NCBI GenBank assembly: GCA_021793015.1
Contig: JAJYTO010000004.1
Span: 1-52,298, forward strand
DNA: 52,298 nucleotides
Direction of reading: 5' to 3'
Origin: Bacillota bacterium
Lineage (GTDB): Bacteria > Bacillota > Bacilli > Alicyclobacillales > SLC66
Part shown: in pieces, positions 1 to 9,834 of the stretch
How positions within the stretch are numbered: the first letter of the stretch is position 1
How the letters are laid out: each line of letters begins with the position of its first letter
The notes under the pieces: generated by a model
Database searches by the model: none
Told to the model about the DNA's origin: nothing
Seen by the model: the letters and a program-made list of their open reading frames with translations, nothing else
Position numbers and translations under genes: made by a program

Positions 1-15
1 GCCATCAAAACATCG

Positions 16-390
16 GTGCGGGGCGGTCAGCCTGTCGCCGATGTCAAGGTTCAGTTGACAGGAACGTTGGCCGTGTATCAGGGAGAACACCGCCTCGACA
101 AGCCGGATATCAAACAGCTCGAAGTCATGGCCAACCGAGTCTTTCGCCAGAAGTTGATCCGCGTGGTCAAGAAGACACAAGCGATGAAAGCGGATCCGGC
201 GGGGTTTGGCGTACTGGTTCGGGCGAAGGTGGGGTCTGCTGTTTGGCGCAAGCGCTACGCACACTGGAGTGAGGAGGGGTATCCGCAGATGGCGGTCCAC
301 ATTCAGATCAAGACACACATCAGCAGTTCAGAAGCGACAACCGATCCCATCAGTGTAGAGCAAACGGAAAGCGGATCGCCGCAATCATGA
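16..390 (+). CDS. Ger(x)C family spore germination protein, C-terminal fragment (gene truncated by window start)
   Basis: ORF open to the left edge; C-terminal pattern typical of GerAC-like lipoproteins (DIKQLEVMANRVFRQKLIRVVKKTQ...DPAGFGVLVRAK...W). Confidence 0.7.
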   Translation: MRGGQPVADVKVQLTGTLAVYQGEHRLDKPDIKQLEVMANRVFRQKLIRVVKKTQAMKADPAGFGVLVRAKVGSAVWRKRYAHWSEEGYPQMAVHIQIKTHISSSEATTDPISVEQTESGSPQS

Positions 391-614
391 TTCTCATGGC
401 CCTGATTCTGTGTGTAATCGCCGTCATCCAATACTTTGCGAGCATGACGCAACGAAAGATGAGCGAAAAGATCACGTTCGGAGTGTCGTGGGCGATAGCG
501 GTGGCGGCCTCTCTCTTGGGGCTCGTCGTCGATCCGGCGCTGGACGTCACGAACCTGCTGGAACCAAGCTTGGGGCATTTCATGCACACCGTCTACGAGC
601 AGTGGCTGAAATGA
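387..614 (+). CDS. small membrane protein downstream of Ger(x)C gene
   Basis: 75 aa, two hydrophobic segments, overlaps the preceding stop (ATGA). Confidence 0.55.
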   Translation: MILMALILCVIAVIQYFASMTQRKMSEKITFGVSWAIAVAASLLGLVVDPALDVTNLLEPSLGHFMHTVYEQWLK

Positions 615-688
615 AGTAAAATATCACCCACGCTTGCACCCGCGCTGGCGGCCGGCGCCGGCGGGAGACGCATGAGGGACGCCGCCTG

Positions 689-1063
689 TCAGTAACCGAG
701 GGCGCCCCCAAAGCTCATGATCCATATCGAACTGGCGATCACGACAAATGTGAAAAACATCCCCAGACCGAGTATCCACAGATTGAATTGCGGCCGCGGG
801 CTCTCCGTGACATGCATGAAGAAGAACATCTGCACGCCGATCTGCAGAATCGCCAAAATCAAAATGACGGTCAGAAGCGCTTCGGTGGAGAACTGCCGGG
901 CGAGCGCCAGCCACAGCGCGCCCAGGGTGAGCGCGATGGATATGACAAAACCGGCGATATACATCCAGGGCGATCCCGAAGGGGGATTCGAGGCGTGACT
1001 GGAAGCGCGATCGGCGGCGTGACTGGAAGCGTGATCCGACGGGCGGTCCGGATGCTGCGACAT
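689..1063 (-). CDS. qoxD: cytochrome aa3/bo3-type quinol oxidase subunit IV (CyoD/QoxD-like)
   Basis: Start chosen at MSQHPDRPSDHASS, TAATG overlap with subunit III; LGALWLALARQFSTEALLTVILILAILQIGVQMFFFMHVTE motif. Confidence 0.85.
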   Translation of the reverse strand: MSQHPDRPSDHASSHAADRASSHASNPPSGSPWMYIAGFVISIALTLGALWLALARQFSTEALLTVILILAILQIGVQMFFFMHVTESPRPQFNLWILGLGMFFTFVVIASSIWIMSFGGALGY

Positions 1064-1698
1064 TAGCCCATCACCCCATTCAGATAGACCACACTGAAGA
1101 TAAACACCCACACGATATCGAGAAAATGCCAATACAGTCCGACGATAAACACTTTGCGCGCAGTGATCGCCGTGACGCCCCTGCGCGCGAGTTGATAGAG
1201 AATCGACAGCATCCACAGGATGCCCAGTGAGACGTGGCAACCATGAGTGCCGACGAGAGTGAAAAACGCGGACAGAAACGCGCTTCTCTGCAGGGGGGCG
1301 CCGTGTGTGGCGTAGGCGGCGAACTCCCTGACTTCAAGCCCGATGAACGACAGTCCGAGCAGCACTGTGACGATCATCCAGGCGATCAGTCCCCGTTTAC
1401 TCCCTTGGTGCATGGCATAGGTGCCGAGGCCGCCCGTGAAGCTGCTCGTCAGAAGAATCAGCGTCTCTGCCGTAAATGTCGGGACGTCAAACAGTTGCAT
1501 CTCCGTCGGCCCGCCGGCGGTGTTGTCGCGCAGGATGACGTAGGTGGCAAATAGGCAGGCGAACAACACCAAGTCGGTCGCCAGGAACAGCCAGAATCCA
1601 AAGATGCGCAGCGCGCCCTCTTCAAGGCTGTATTCCAGAGGCGTATCGCGGTCGGCGCGGGTTTCGCGCGCAGGAAGCCTGTCGTGCGCAATCGTCAT
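1063..1698 (-). CDS. qoxC: quinol oxidase subunit III
   Basis: LRIFGFWLFLATDLVLFACLFATYVILRDNTAGGP; multi-TM; operon context. Confidence 0.9.
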   Translation of the reverse strand: MTIAHDRLPARETRADRDTPLEYSLEEGALRIFGFWLFLATDLVLFACLFATYVILRDNTAGGPTEMQLFDVPTFTAETLILLTSSFTGGLGTYAMHQGSKRGLIAWMIVTVLLGLSFIGLEVREFAAYATHGAPLQRSAFLSAFFTLVGTHGCHVSLGILWMLSILYQLARRGVTAITARKVFIVGLYWHFLDIVWVFIFSVVYLNGVMG

Positions 1699-1700
1699 TC

Positions 1701-3668
1701 TTATGCCCTCCTCAGAGTTGCTTCCGTGTGTTCAATCTCTTCGATCGGCACATAGTAATCCGTATCGTAGTCCAGCGAACGCAGCAACAGGTTGACGAGA
1801 ATGCCGAGCAAGGCCAGGAGACCCAGTACATACCAGTTGAACACCAGACCGAATCCGCCGATGAAAAAGATGACGGCGAGAATGAATGGCCCGCCTGAAT
1901 TCTTCGGCATGTGGATAGGCTGCAATGGTTCGGGCGGCGCAGGAGCATCGCCTTTCGCGCGCGCCTGTTTGCCTGTCCACCAGGCGTCCCGGCTTGTCAC
2001 CGTCGGGATGCGGGCGAAATTGTAGTGCGGCGCTGGCGAGGGAAGGGACCATTCCAGCGTGCGGCCGTTCCATGGGTCGCCCGTGACATCGCGTTCTCCA
2101 TAGCGGATGCTGTAGACCACATCGAGCACGAGCACGATAAACCCGACGCCCATGACATAGGCGCCGATCGTCGAAATGAAGTTGAGCGCATTCCACCCCA
2201 TATCGGCGGGATAGGTGTACATCCTGCGCGTCATGCCCATGAGCCCGAGCAGGTACTGCGGCAGGAAGGTGACATAAAAGCCGCCGTTGAAAAGCCAGAA
2301 CGCCCACCGCCCGATGCGCTCGTTCAGCATGTAGCCAAACATCTTCGGCCACCAGTAGTACATTCCGGCCAGCATCCCGAACACTGTTCCGCCGATCAGC
2401 ACCTGATGAAAATGGGCGATCAGGAAGAAGCTGTTGTGGTACTGGTAATCGGCGGGCGCCGCGGCCAGCATCACGCCGGTGGCGCCGCCGATGGCGAAGA
2501 TCGGAATGAAGGCGATCGCCCAGAGCATCGGCACAGTGAGGCGGATTCTGCCGCGATACATGGTGAACAGCCAATTGAACACCTTCACGCCGGTCGGGAT
2601 GCCGACGGACATGGTGGCGACCGCGAAAAAACTGTTGACGCCCGGGCCTGCGCCCATGGTGTAAAAGTGGTGCACCCACAGCAGATAGCTGATGACCGAT
2701 ATGGTCATCAGCGAGGCGACCATCGAGCTGTAGCCGAAGATGCGCTTGCCGGAGAAGGTGCTGACCACTTCGGAAAAAATGCCGAACGCCGGCAGGATGA
2801 CGATGTAAACCTCGGGGTGGCCCCAGATCCAGAAGAGATTGACGTACATCATTGGATTGCCGCCCTGCAGCATCGTGAAGAAATGGGCGCCGGCCAGACG
2901 GTCGACCAGCAGAAGGGCAAGCGCGACGGTGAGCACCGGAAAGGCAAAGATGATGAGAATCGACGACGCCAACACTGACCAGGAAAACAGTGGCATGCGC
3001 ATGAGCGTCATGCCGGGCGCCCGCATCTTGAGGATGGTGACCATGAAATTGATCCCGGTCGCCATGCTGCCGATCCCTGTGATCTGAAGGGACAGCAGAT
3101 AGAAGTTTTCGCCCGGTCCAGGATCAAATTCCAGTCCGGCGAGCGGCGGGTAGCTCACCCAGCCGGCGTCGGGCGATCCGCCGATGACAAACGACAGGTT
3201 GAAGAGCAGCGCGGCGAAGAAATACAGCCAGAAGCTGACGGCGTTCAGATACGGGAACGCGACGTCGCGCGCCCCGATCTGCAGGGGAACGGCGATGTTG
3301 AACATGGCGAAGATGAACGGCATCGCCATGAAGAGAATCATGATCGTGCCATGGGTGGTGAAGATCTGGTTGTAATGCTCAGCCTGAAGAAAATGCATGT
3401 TGGGTTGCATCAGTTGCGTGCGCATCAGCATCGCGTCGACGCCGCCCCGAAAAAACATCAGCAGCGCAGCGATCAGATACATGACGGCGATTTTCTTGTG
3501 GTCGACGGTGGTCAGCCATTCACGCCACAGCCACCGCCATTTCTTAAAGTACGTGAGAACGAACAGAATCCCCACAGTGGCGAGCACGATGGAGACCTCC
3601 GCGCCATAGATCAGCGGATTGCCAGTTACAATGAAGGTTGCCGGAAAATGCGGCAGGAGTGTCGGCAT
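1701..3668 (-). CDS. qoxB: quinol oxidase subunit I (heme-copper oxidase)
   Basis: WGHPEVYIVILPAFGIFSEVV and HFHQVLIGGTVFGMLAGMYYWWPK signatures; likely start MPTLLPHFPATFIVTG (ORF extends to 3812). Confidence 0.95.
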   Translation of the reverse strand: MPTLLPHFPATFIVTGNPLIYGAEVSIVLATVGILFVLTYFKKWRWLWREWLTTVDHKKIAVMYLIAALLMFFRGGVDAMLMRTQLMQPNMHFLQAEHYNQIFTTHGTIMILFMAMPFIFAMFNIAVPLQIGARDVAFPYLNAVSFWLYFFAALLFNLSFVIGGSPDAGWVSYPPLAGLEFDPGPGENFYLLSLQITGIGSMATGINFMVTILKMRAPGMTLMRMPLFSWSVLASSILIIFAFPVLTVALALLLVDRLAGAHFFTMLQGGNPMMYVNLFWIWGHPEVYIVILPAFGIFSEVVSTFSGKRIFGYSSMVASLMTISVISYLLWVHHFYTMGAGPGVNSFFAVATMSVGIPTGVKVFNWLFTMYRGRIRLTVPMLWAIAFIPIFAIGGATGVMLAAAPADYQYHNSFFLIAHFHQVLIGGTVFGMLAGMYYWWPKMFGYMLNERIGRWAFWLFNGGFYVTFLPQYLLGLMGMTRRMYTYPADMGWNALNFISTIGAYVMGVGFIVLVLDVVYSIRYGERDVTGDPWNGRTLEWSLPSPAPHYNFARIPTVTSRDAWWTGKQARAKGDAPAPPEPLQPIHMPKNSGGPFILAVIFFIGGFGLVFNWYVLGLLALLGILVNLLLRSLDYDTDYYVPIEEIEHTEATLRRA

Positions 3669-3824
3669 GATGGTCCCTCTTTCTGCTCTCTGTGCGTCTT
3701 CGCGCGTCTTGTCTTGGTGAAGCTGCGCGCGTGCGGGAGATCCTGTCGTCTGACGTTCCTCCATGGCTGTACCAGACGGCCGCGTACAGCCGCATGGACG
3801 GCAGGACGGCAAGATCCTGCCGTC

Positions 3825-4766
3825 CTAAGTTCCTCCGCGGCGGTGGATTTTGTCGAGTATCGTCAGATCCCGTTTCATGTACATGCCGCTCTCTTTGAGC
3901 AGGGCGGTTTCAAAGATGCCAGGCGCGTAGGCGGAAAAGGACATTGGCGCCACGACGCCCGGATGGACGAGATTCTGGTAGCCGATTTTCGTCAAAACAG
4001 GAGCGCGACGGCGGACCTGCCGCACCCACGCGTCAAATTCCGTGCGCGGACGCGCGATCACATGGAACGCCATGTGCGCGAAGCCGCGTCCGGTAAAATT
4101 CGCGCCGTGCCCGTAATACACGCCGGCCCGGTTGGCCTGCAGCCACAGGCGCATGGCCATGCCTGGCATGGCGTATTCCTGGCCGCCCAGTTGCGGAACC
4201 CAGAATGAATTCATCGGACCATTTGCAGACAGGATGAACTGAATAGGTCGGTTGACCGGAATTTCGCAGAAGTTGACCGTCGCTATTTTTTGATCCGGGT
4301 ATTGAAACAGCCACTTCCAGTTGAGCGACGTGACCTGCACCGTTAACGGCGCCGCCGTTTTCTCGGGAGGTTTGGTCAGGTGAAATGTATCCCGCACCGT
4401 GAAGGCGCCGAGTATCCCGACAATGACGATGGGAATGCCCCACCAGATCACCTCCAGCACATGGCTTTCGGACCACTCCGGATCATACGGCGCGGGGTTG
4501 CCGGGCACATCGCGGTACCGCCATACGATGTGCCAGAGCAGGAGGATGACGGGAATGATCACGATCAATACAAGAATGATCGAGAGTATGATGAGATCTT
4601 TTTCCACCTGGCCGACTGGACCGACGGGACGAAAGACCAGATAGCGCTCCCCACAGCCCGTCGTGAGCAGGGAAAACCCGGCCATGGCCGCCAATGCGGG
4701 CAGGAAGGTTATTTTACGCGCGCGCGGCGCGCCACGCCGCGGTGGATTGGCGAGACGTGATCGCAT
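3825..4766 (-). CDS. qoxA: quinol oxidase subunit II, lipoprotein (CyoA/QoxA-like)
   Basis: Lipobox LLTTGCG; NSFWVPQLGGQEYAMPGMAMRLWLQA; no CuA Cys pair, so quinol type. Confidence 0.9.
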   Translation of the reverse strand: MRSRLANPPRRGAPRARKITFLPALAAMAGFSLLTTGCGERYLVFRPVGPVGQVEKDLIILSIILVLIVIIPVILLLWHIVWRYRDVPGNPAPYDPEWSESHVLEVIWWGIPIVIVGILGAFTVRDTFHLTKPPEKTAAPLTVQVTSLNWKWLFQYPDQKIATVNFCEIPVNRPIQFILSANGPMNSFWVPQLGGQEYAMPGMAMRLWLQANRAGVYYGHGANFTGRGFAHMAFHVIARPRTEFDAWVRQVRRRAPVLTKIGYQNLVHPGVVAPMSFSAYAPGIFETALLKESGMYMKRDLTILDKIHRRGGT

Positions 4767-4881
4767 ACTCTCATCGTGGCTTCGGTTGTTGTCGTCGTGA
4801 GTCAAGCCGTGTAGCACGGATGATGAGCCTCCTCTGCCGCGTTTGCTCCGTCTGTCGCGTCTGCCACGTCTGCCGCGTCGC

Positions 4882-5013
4882 CTACCGAAAAGCCGAGAGC
4901 ATCAGATACTTTCGAAACTCCAACAGCAAAACCAGAATCGCGAACAGCAACAGCAGCGCAATGGTGATGGCCATCCGCGTTCGCGAGCGTGTGCGGCGGG
5001 GTGTGTTGTCCAA
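4882..5013 (-). CDS. small single-TM protein upstream of qoxA (not in ORF track)
   Basis: Manual translation from TTG: LDNTPRRTRSRTRMAITIALLLLFAILVLLLEFRKYLMLSAFR*, AAGAAGG about 8 nt upstream; basic N-terminus then TM. Confidence 0.4.
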   Translation of the reverse strand: MDNTPRRTRSRTRMAITIALLLLFAILVLLLEFRKYLMLSAFR

Positions 5014-5106
5014 TGGGGCATACCTTCTTTCCGTTTGTGTCATACGAGTGGGTATTGGCAATCAAACCATAGATTTCCCAACCGTGGAGCATGTATGCGC
5101 GCCAGT

Positions 5107-5218
5107 CCGGAAAATGATGGTCCCTGCCGGTCGGAGTCATATACTGTGCCCCTGCTCAGACACCGCTGTCGCTAAACTCGCGACGGGCACAGTATATGAC
5201 TCCTCCCCAAGCGAGTCT
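5107..5218. repeat. palindromic repeat element, copy A
   Basis: GGAGTCATATACTGTGCCC ... GGGCACAGTATATGACTCC inverted repeat; loop TCGCGAGTTTAGCGACAGCGGTGTCTGAGC (rc) shared with 11140-11290. Confidence 0.75.
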
Positions 5219-5261
5219 TTCATATCTTGCATGTCATGCGGCGACACGGCGCTGGATGCTG

Positions 5262-5399
5262 TTATTTGTGAAGTATGTAGCCGTCAAACCACCAGAGAAC
5301 GCCGCCCAACACAGTAAGCACGGCCATTGTCACGATGAGCGTCCAGTAGACTTTGGACAGTCCTTCGTTTGCATTCCGCTTCACGCGCGTCAACTCCAT
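5262..5399 (-). CDS. small single-TM protein upstream of qox genes
   Basis: MELTRVKRNANEGLSKVYWTLIVTMAVLTVLGGVLWWFDGYILHK; codirectional with qox operon. Confidence 0.35.
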   Translation of the reverse strand: MELTRVKRNANEGLSKVYWTLIVTMAVLTVLGGVLWWFDGYILHK

Positions 5400-5580
5400 C
5401 TCGAACCAGCTTTGGCGTGCATTTAGTATGTCTTGACAGGCGGGCGGGTACACGCGGATGGTGCGCAGTTTTGAGCAAAGGGCGATGTGCCCGCATATAA
5501 TGAGCAAACATTTTATAATTTGCGGCTTATGATGTGATAAAATATATCAACTCGCGAAAGGGGCGTGCGAATCAATCATC

Positions 5581-7125
5581 ATGGAACTTTACGGGAGCAG
5601 CCGAGTGCTTGCAAACGGGGAACTGGCCATTGGGGGCTGCGCTGTGACACGGCTCGTCCAGGAGTTTGACACGCCTCTGTATGTGTATGACGAAGTTCTG
5701 ATTCGCGATCTCATGAGAACGTATCGACAGCCGTTTGAGGAACGGGGAATCCGTTCCCGGATCGCATACGCCTGCAAGGCGTTCTGCACTGTGGGGATGT
5801 GCCAGATCGCAGACGAGGAGGGGCTCTGGCTGGATGTGGTGTCGGCGGGAGAACTGCATACGGCGCTGGCGGCGGGTTTTGACCCCGCGCGCATCTGTTT
5901 GCATGGAAACAACAAAACCGACACGGAACTTCAGTTTGCCATAGCCGAGGGTATTGGCGTGATCGTCATTGACAATTTCCATGAAATCGAAACGCTGCAT
6001 GACCTGTTGGAACGCGCGGGGAAGGCTGTGGACGTGATGTTGCGCGTTGCCCCCGGCGTCGATGCGCATACGCATGAATTCATATCGACAGGCCAGCAGG
6101 ACTCAAAATTTGGTTTCGATCTGTACAGTGGGCAGATCGAGCAGGCGGCGGCGCTCGTTCGGGAGCATCCCGCGTTGCGTTTTGTGGGCCTGCACTCGCA
6201 CATCGGTTCGCAGATTTTTGACGTGGAAGGATTCCGGTTGGCCGCCGAGCGGCTGGCGCAACTGTGCGTTCTTCTGCGCACAAAATACGGAATGTCCACG
6301 GAGGTTCTGAATCTCGGCGGCGGGCTTGGCGTCCGGTATACCGCCAAAGACACGCCGACTGCGATTTTGACGCTTGTGCGCGAGTTGATCCAGGTGACCG
6401 AGAGCGCGTTTGCAAGCCACAACATGGCGTTGCCCCTGCTCATGCTGGAACCCGGCCGCAGCATTGTCGCGCAGGCGGGAACCACGCTCTACCGGATGGG
6501 GAGCCGCAAAGAAATTCCGGGCGTCAGGACGTATGTGGCGGTGGACGGCGGCATGACCGACAATCCTCGCCCGGCGCTGTACGGGGCAAAGTACGAGGCG
6601 GCGGTCGCCAATCGCATGCGCGATCCTGCGGACGATCTGGTGTCGATTGCCGGAAAATGTTGCGAAAGCGGCGACATGCTCGTATGGGATGCGCTCTTGC
6701 CCCGTGCGAATCCGGGCGACATTGTGGCGGTGTCATGCACCGGCGCCTACAATTATTCGATGGCCAGCAATTATAATCGAATTCCGCGCCCTGCGGCCGT
6801 ATTGGTGGCCCATGGTCGCGCCCGTGTGCTGGTGAGGAGAGAACAGGCCAGCGACATGCATCGACTGGATGCGCCGCTCACGGGTGCGGGCGCTCTGCCA
6901 GGCGTGGACTTGGGCGTTGGGACGTTGGCGGCTGAGGCGGCTGGGGCCGCTGAGGAGCATGCGGGTGCACGGCCGATGACGGCTGGGGCCGCTGAGGGGC
7001 ATGCGGGCGCGCGGCCGATGACGGCTGGGGCCGCTGAGGGGCATGCGGGCGCGCGGCCGATGACGGCTGGGGCCGCCGAGGCGAATGCGGGCGCTCTGCC
7101 GAATACGGATGTGGGGATACTGTGA
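5581..7125 (+). CDS. lysA: diaminopimelate decarboxylase with C-terminal repeat extension
   Basis: YACKAF, HSHIGSQI, GGGLGVRYT, LEPGRSIV, CESGDML motifs. Confidence 0.95.
   Translation: MELYGSSRVLANGELAIGGCAVTRLVQEFDTPLYVYDEVLIRDLMRTYRQPFEERGIRSRIAYACKAFCTVGMCQIADEEGLWLDVVSAGELHTALAAGFDPARICLHGNNKTDTELQFAIAEGIGVIVIDNFHEIETLHDLLERAGKAVDVMLRVAPGVDAHTHEFISTGQQDSKFGFDLYSGQIEQAAALVREHPALRFVGLHSHIGSQIFDVEGFRLAAERLAQLCVLLRTKYGMSTEVLNLGGGLGVRYTAKDTPTAILTLVRELIQVTESAFASHNMALPLLMLEPGRSIVAQAGTTLYRMGSRKEIPGVRTYVAVDGGMTDNPRPALYGAKYEAAVANRMRDPADDLVSIAGKCCESGDMLVWDALLPRANPGDIVAVSCTGAYNYSMASNYNRIPRPAAVLVAHGRARVLVRREQASDMHRLDAPLTGAGALPGVDLGVGTLAAEAAGAAEEHAGARPMTAGAAEGHAGARPMTAGAAEGHAGARPMTAGAAEANAGALPNTDVGIL
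6959..7090 (+). repeat. 42-bp in-frame tandem repeat in lysA 3' end
   Basis: gctggggccgctgaggggcatgcgggcgcgcggccgatgacg, about 3-4 units; encodes AGAAEGHAGARPMT. Confidence 0.9.
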
Positions 7126-7622
7126 CAGCAAGAGACTGTTCACCGTTTGAGCATGCGTCGCCTGTGGCCACGGAACTGACCTATGAAGCGGGCGTGGCCA
7201 GCGTGGCGTTGCTTGGCGTATCGTCTTACGCGAAGACGCTTGTGGGCGCCTTTTCCGTTCTTGCCGCTGAACATATTCCCGTCCTCATGATCGCATACAG
7301 CGAGACTGCGACAGGGCACGACATCTCGATTGCCCTGAAGGAGGCGTATGCGGCGAGGGCCTACAGGGCGTTTCACTCAGTCGCCGACCAGTTGTCCTAC
7401 CAAACGCTGGTGGAGGAGACAGGACTGGCCCGCATTTCCCTCAGTGGAGTGGGAATGGTCAGCAATCCCGGCGTGGCGTCTCGCATGTTTATCGCCCTGC
7501 AGGACGTGCGGGCGACTGTCCGCATGCTCAGCACATCGGAGATGAAGATCTCATGCGTCATTGAGGGACGTTTGCTGAACAGGGCGGTGCGCAGTGTCGG
7601 CAAGGCATTTTCGGTCCCATAA
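7122..7622 (+). CDS. free-standing tandem ACT-domain protein resembling aspartokinase regulatory region
   Basis: VASVALLGVSSYAKTLVGAFSVLAAEHIPVLMIAYSETATGHDISIAL ... ARISLSGVGMVSNPGVASRMFIALQD; no kinase domain. Confidence 0.65.
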   Translation: MTARDCSPFEHASPVATELTYEAGVASVALLGVSSYAKTLVGAFSVLAAEHIPVLMIAYSETATGHDISIALKEAYAARAYRAFHSVADQLSYQTLVEETGLARISLSGVGMVSNPGVASRMFIALQDVRATVRMLSTSEMKISCVIEGRLLNRAVRSVGKAFSVP

Positions 7623-7726
7623 CCGATCGCCTGGCATGACCAGCGGTCAGCGCCCAGCGTCCGAGCATGACCAGCGCCGAGCGCCCAGTGCCCAGTGCCG
7701 AGCGCCCAGCGTCCGATGGTCAACGA

Positions 7727-8701
7727 TCACTGGTCAGACATATCAAGTCTGTGTGAGATTGTATCCCAGGACCGGATGATCGTTCCGTCCAGTGGTTTAT
7801 CTGTCATTTGTTTGACTGCCCGCAGCACCGCCCCGGTCGCTGGACTGTGCGCCAACAGGCGAAATGCGCGATCGGGCAGCCGATGCTGCAACTCTGTGAG
7901 CCAATGGTCGTTATGTGCGTATAAGCCGCCCCCGAGTACGATCGGATCGTCACATTTATTCTGCGATTGCGCGATGACCGATTCGACAAGAGCCGCATGC
8001 GCATCGAGGGCGGCTGTGACAATACCCGCTGCGACAGGGTCATGCGCCGCATTCCGGATCACGGAGGGCGCAAACGCAGCGACTCTTGCGACGGGATGAT
8101 CGCTGCGATAAATCACAGTGACGGCGTCGTCCGGATGCATAGTTTCACAAAATTGACATAACTGATCCTCCAGAGTAGTCGTTGGGCCCCTGCGTTCAAA
8201 GGATTGCAGGGCGGCCATGACGCCGCGTCTGCCGATGTCGAAGCCGCTTCCCTCATCGCCGATCAGGTACCCGTGTCCGCCCGCGCGCCTTACGGTTCCG
8301 GAGCGGTCCTCGCTGATTGCGATCGTGCCCGTGCCCGCGATCAGCGCGACGCCTGGACGCGCTTCCGTACCCGCCGACAGGGCGGCCAGTGCGTCTGGAA
8401 CAACCTGTATGCGGGCACCCGGAAACAACGCGTGAAGTTCCTGTTCCATGCGTTGGCTTGCCTCCCGGGAACTGACGCCCGAAAGCGCGGCGCACAGTGA
8501 CTGAAGGTGAAGCGCCTGCGCCCCGAGTTGCGTCAGACCGTTTTCGATCAGTTCGCGAATTCGCGTCAGGGCGACGTCCCAGCCCACGCTGTTTGGATTG
8601 CTCGCTCCGCCGGATACGGCAATTCCCTGCTGCGAGACGAGATCCATCACGGCCACCCGTGTTTTTGAGCCGCCTCCGTCAATGCCGACGTACAGTTCCA
8701 T
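7727..8701 (-). CDS. BadF/BadG/BcrA/BcrD-family sugar kinase (GlcNAc/MurNAc kinase-like)
   Basis: MELYVGIDGGGSKTRVAVMD, LIAGTGTIAISEDRSG, GHGYLIGDEGSGFDIGR; SD AAAGGGTG. Confidence 0.85.
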   Translation of the reverse strand: MELYVGIDGGGSKTRVAVMDLVSQQGIAVSGGASNPNSVGWDVALTRIRELIENGLTQLGAQALHLQSLCAALSGVSSREASQRMEQELHALFPGARIQVVPDALAALSAGTEARPGVALIAGTGTIAISEDRSGTVRRAGGHGYLIGDEGSGFDIGRRGVMAALQSFERRGPTTTLEDQLCQFCETMHPDDAVTVIYRSDHPVARVAAFAPSVIRNAAHDPVAAGIVTAALDAHAALVESVIAQSQNKCDDPIVLGGGLYAHNDHWLTELQHRLPDRAFRLLAHSPATGAVLRAVKQMTDKPLDGTIIRSWDTISHRLDMSDQ

Positions 8702-8976
8702 GTGCGTCACCCTTTTTGAACAGTTTCTTTACTGCGGGTCAGTTACCTATGAACGTTACTACCTGCGTGTGGAGAGTGTCAATGAGAGAATGCCTTCCAG
8801 ACGCCCGTCCTCGCGCTGGGCCCGGGCGCTCGCGTACATTGGGCGTTTTCCGTTTGCAGATATGGCGATGATGGGACGACGTAGGATGGTCAATATGGTA
8901 TTGTGAAAATGAGTTTCAACATTCTGTGGCAAGAGATTTCATAAAACGGCGAACGATACAGCGAAAGGAGTTTTCC

Positions 8977-9834
8977 ATGGCACTCGACGGCGGATTGGTC
9001 AGATTGCGTCAGGCGCAGGAATTGGCGCCTTCAGAACGCAAGATCGCGGACTTCATTCTACAGGATCCGGGTTCATTTCTTAAGATGAACCTGGCGGAAT
9101 TGGCGGAGCAGAGCGGTTCGAGCAGTGCTGCCGTGGTGCGGTTGTGGCAGTCGCTCAAATTTGACGGATTCCACGATCTGAAACTGCGCGTCGCCGGAGA
9201 CTATCAGAAGGAACAGACGCAATCTCCCAAACTCTATGAGGAGATTGAACAGGGCTCGGATTTGGAGACCATTGTTCACGCTGTGAAGGAGCGGTCCCTT
9301 CAGGGCATTCAGCATACCGCCAGTCTGGTGGACGTGAATACGCTGGGCAGGGCTGTCGAGAAGCTGGCCGGGGCGCGGCGCATCTGCCTGTTCGGTGTCG
9401 GAGCTTCCGGCATTATCGCGGAAGATATGGCCACGAAGCTGCTGCGCATCGGATTGTCGGCGATGTCTTTTCGAGATTACCATCAGAGTGTCATCTATGC
9501 GACGCAGCTATGCGACAAGGATGTTCTTCTTGGCGTGTCCTATTCGGGGTTTACGACTGACACTCTGGAGGTTGCGCAGATTGCCAGGGGGCGCGGGGCG
9601 ACATTGATTACGGTGACACAGTACAGAAAAAATCCGCTGCGTGAACTCGCGGACATCGCCCTCTATGTATCGGCGGACGAATCGGTGATTCGCGCAGCGG
9701 CCATGACCTCGCGGTTAAACTCATTATTTGTAATGGATCTGTTGTTCACCGGCGTCGCCAGCCGGAAGTTTGAGGAGAGTATTGACATCCTGGATGCGAC
9801 GGGAGCAGCGGCGGCGAGGCATCGCAAGAGCTAG
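8977..9834 (+). CDS. RpiR-family regulator (HTH + SIS), MurR-like
   Basis: LAPSERKIADFILQDP...LAEQSGSSSAAVVRLWQSLKFDGFHDLKL; SIS GVGASGIIAEDMATKLLRIG; SD gaaaggag. Confidence 0.9.
   Translation: MALDGGLVRLRQAQELAPSERKIADFILQDPGSFLKMNLAELAEQSGSSSAAVVRLWQSLKFDGFHDLKLRVAGDYQKEQTQSPKLYEEIEQGSDLETIVHAVKERSLQGIQHTASLVDVNTLGRAVEKLAGARRICLFGVGASGIIAEDMATKLLRIGLSAMSFRDYHQSVIYATQLCDKDVLLGVSYSGFTTDTLEVAQIARGRGATLITVTQYRKNPLRELADIALYVSADESVIRAAAMTSRLNSLFVMDLLFTGVASRKFEESIDILDATGAAAARHRKS

Noticed and set aside
1732-2978. Long ORFs overlapping qoxB in other frames (1732..2679 -, 1911..2978 +)
   Set aside because: Arg/His/Gly-rich shadow translations typical of high-GC genes; no recognisable domain; qoxB is unambiguous.
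8708-8724. CCCTTTTTGAACA, identical to the MITE terminus, at the kinase gene 5' end
   Set aside because: Only about 12-13 bp match, no second arm or further homology; possibly chance or a remnant.
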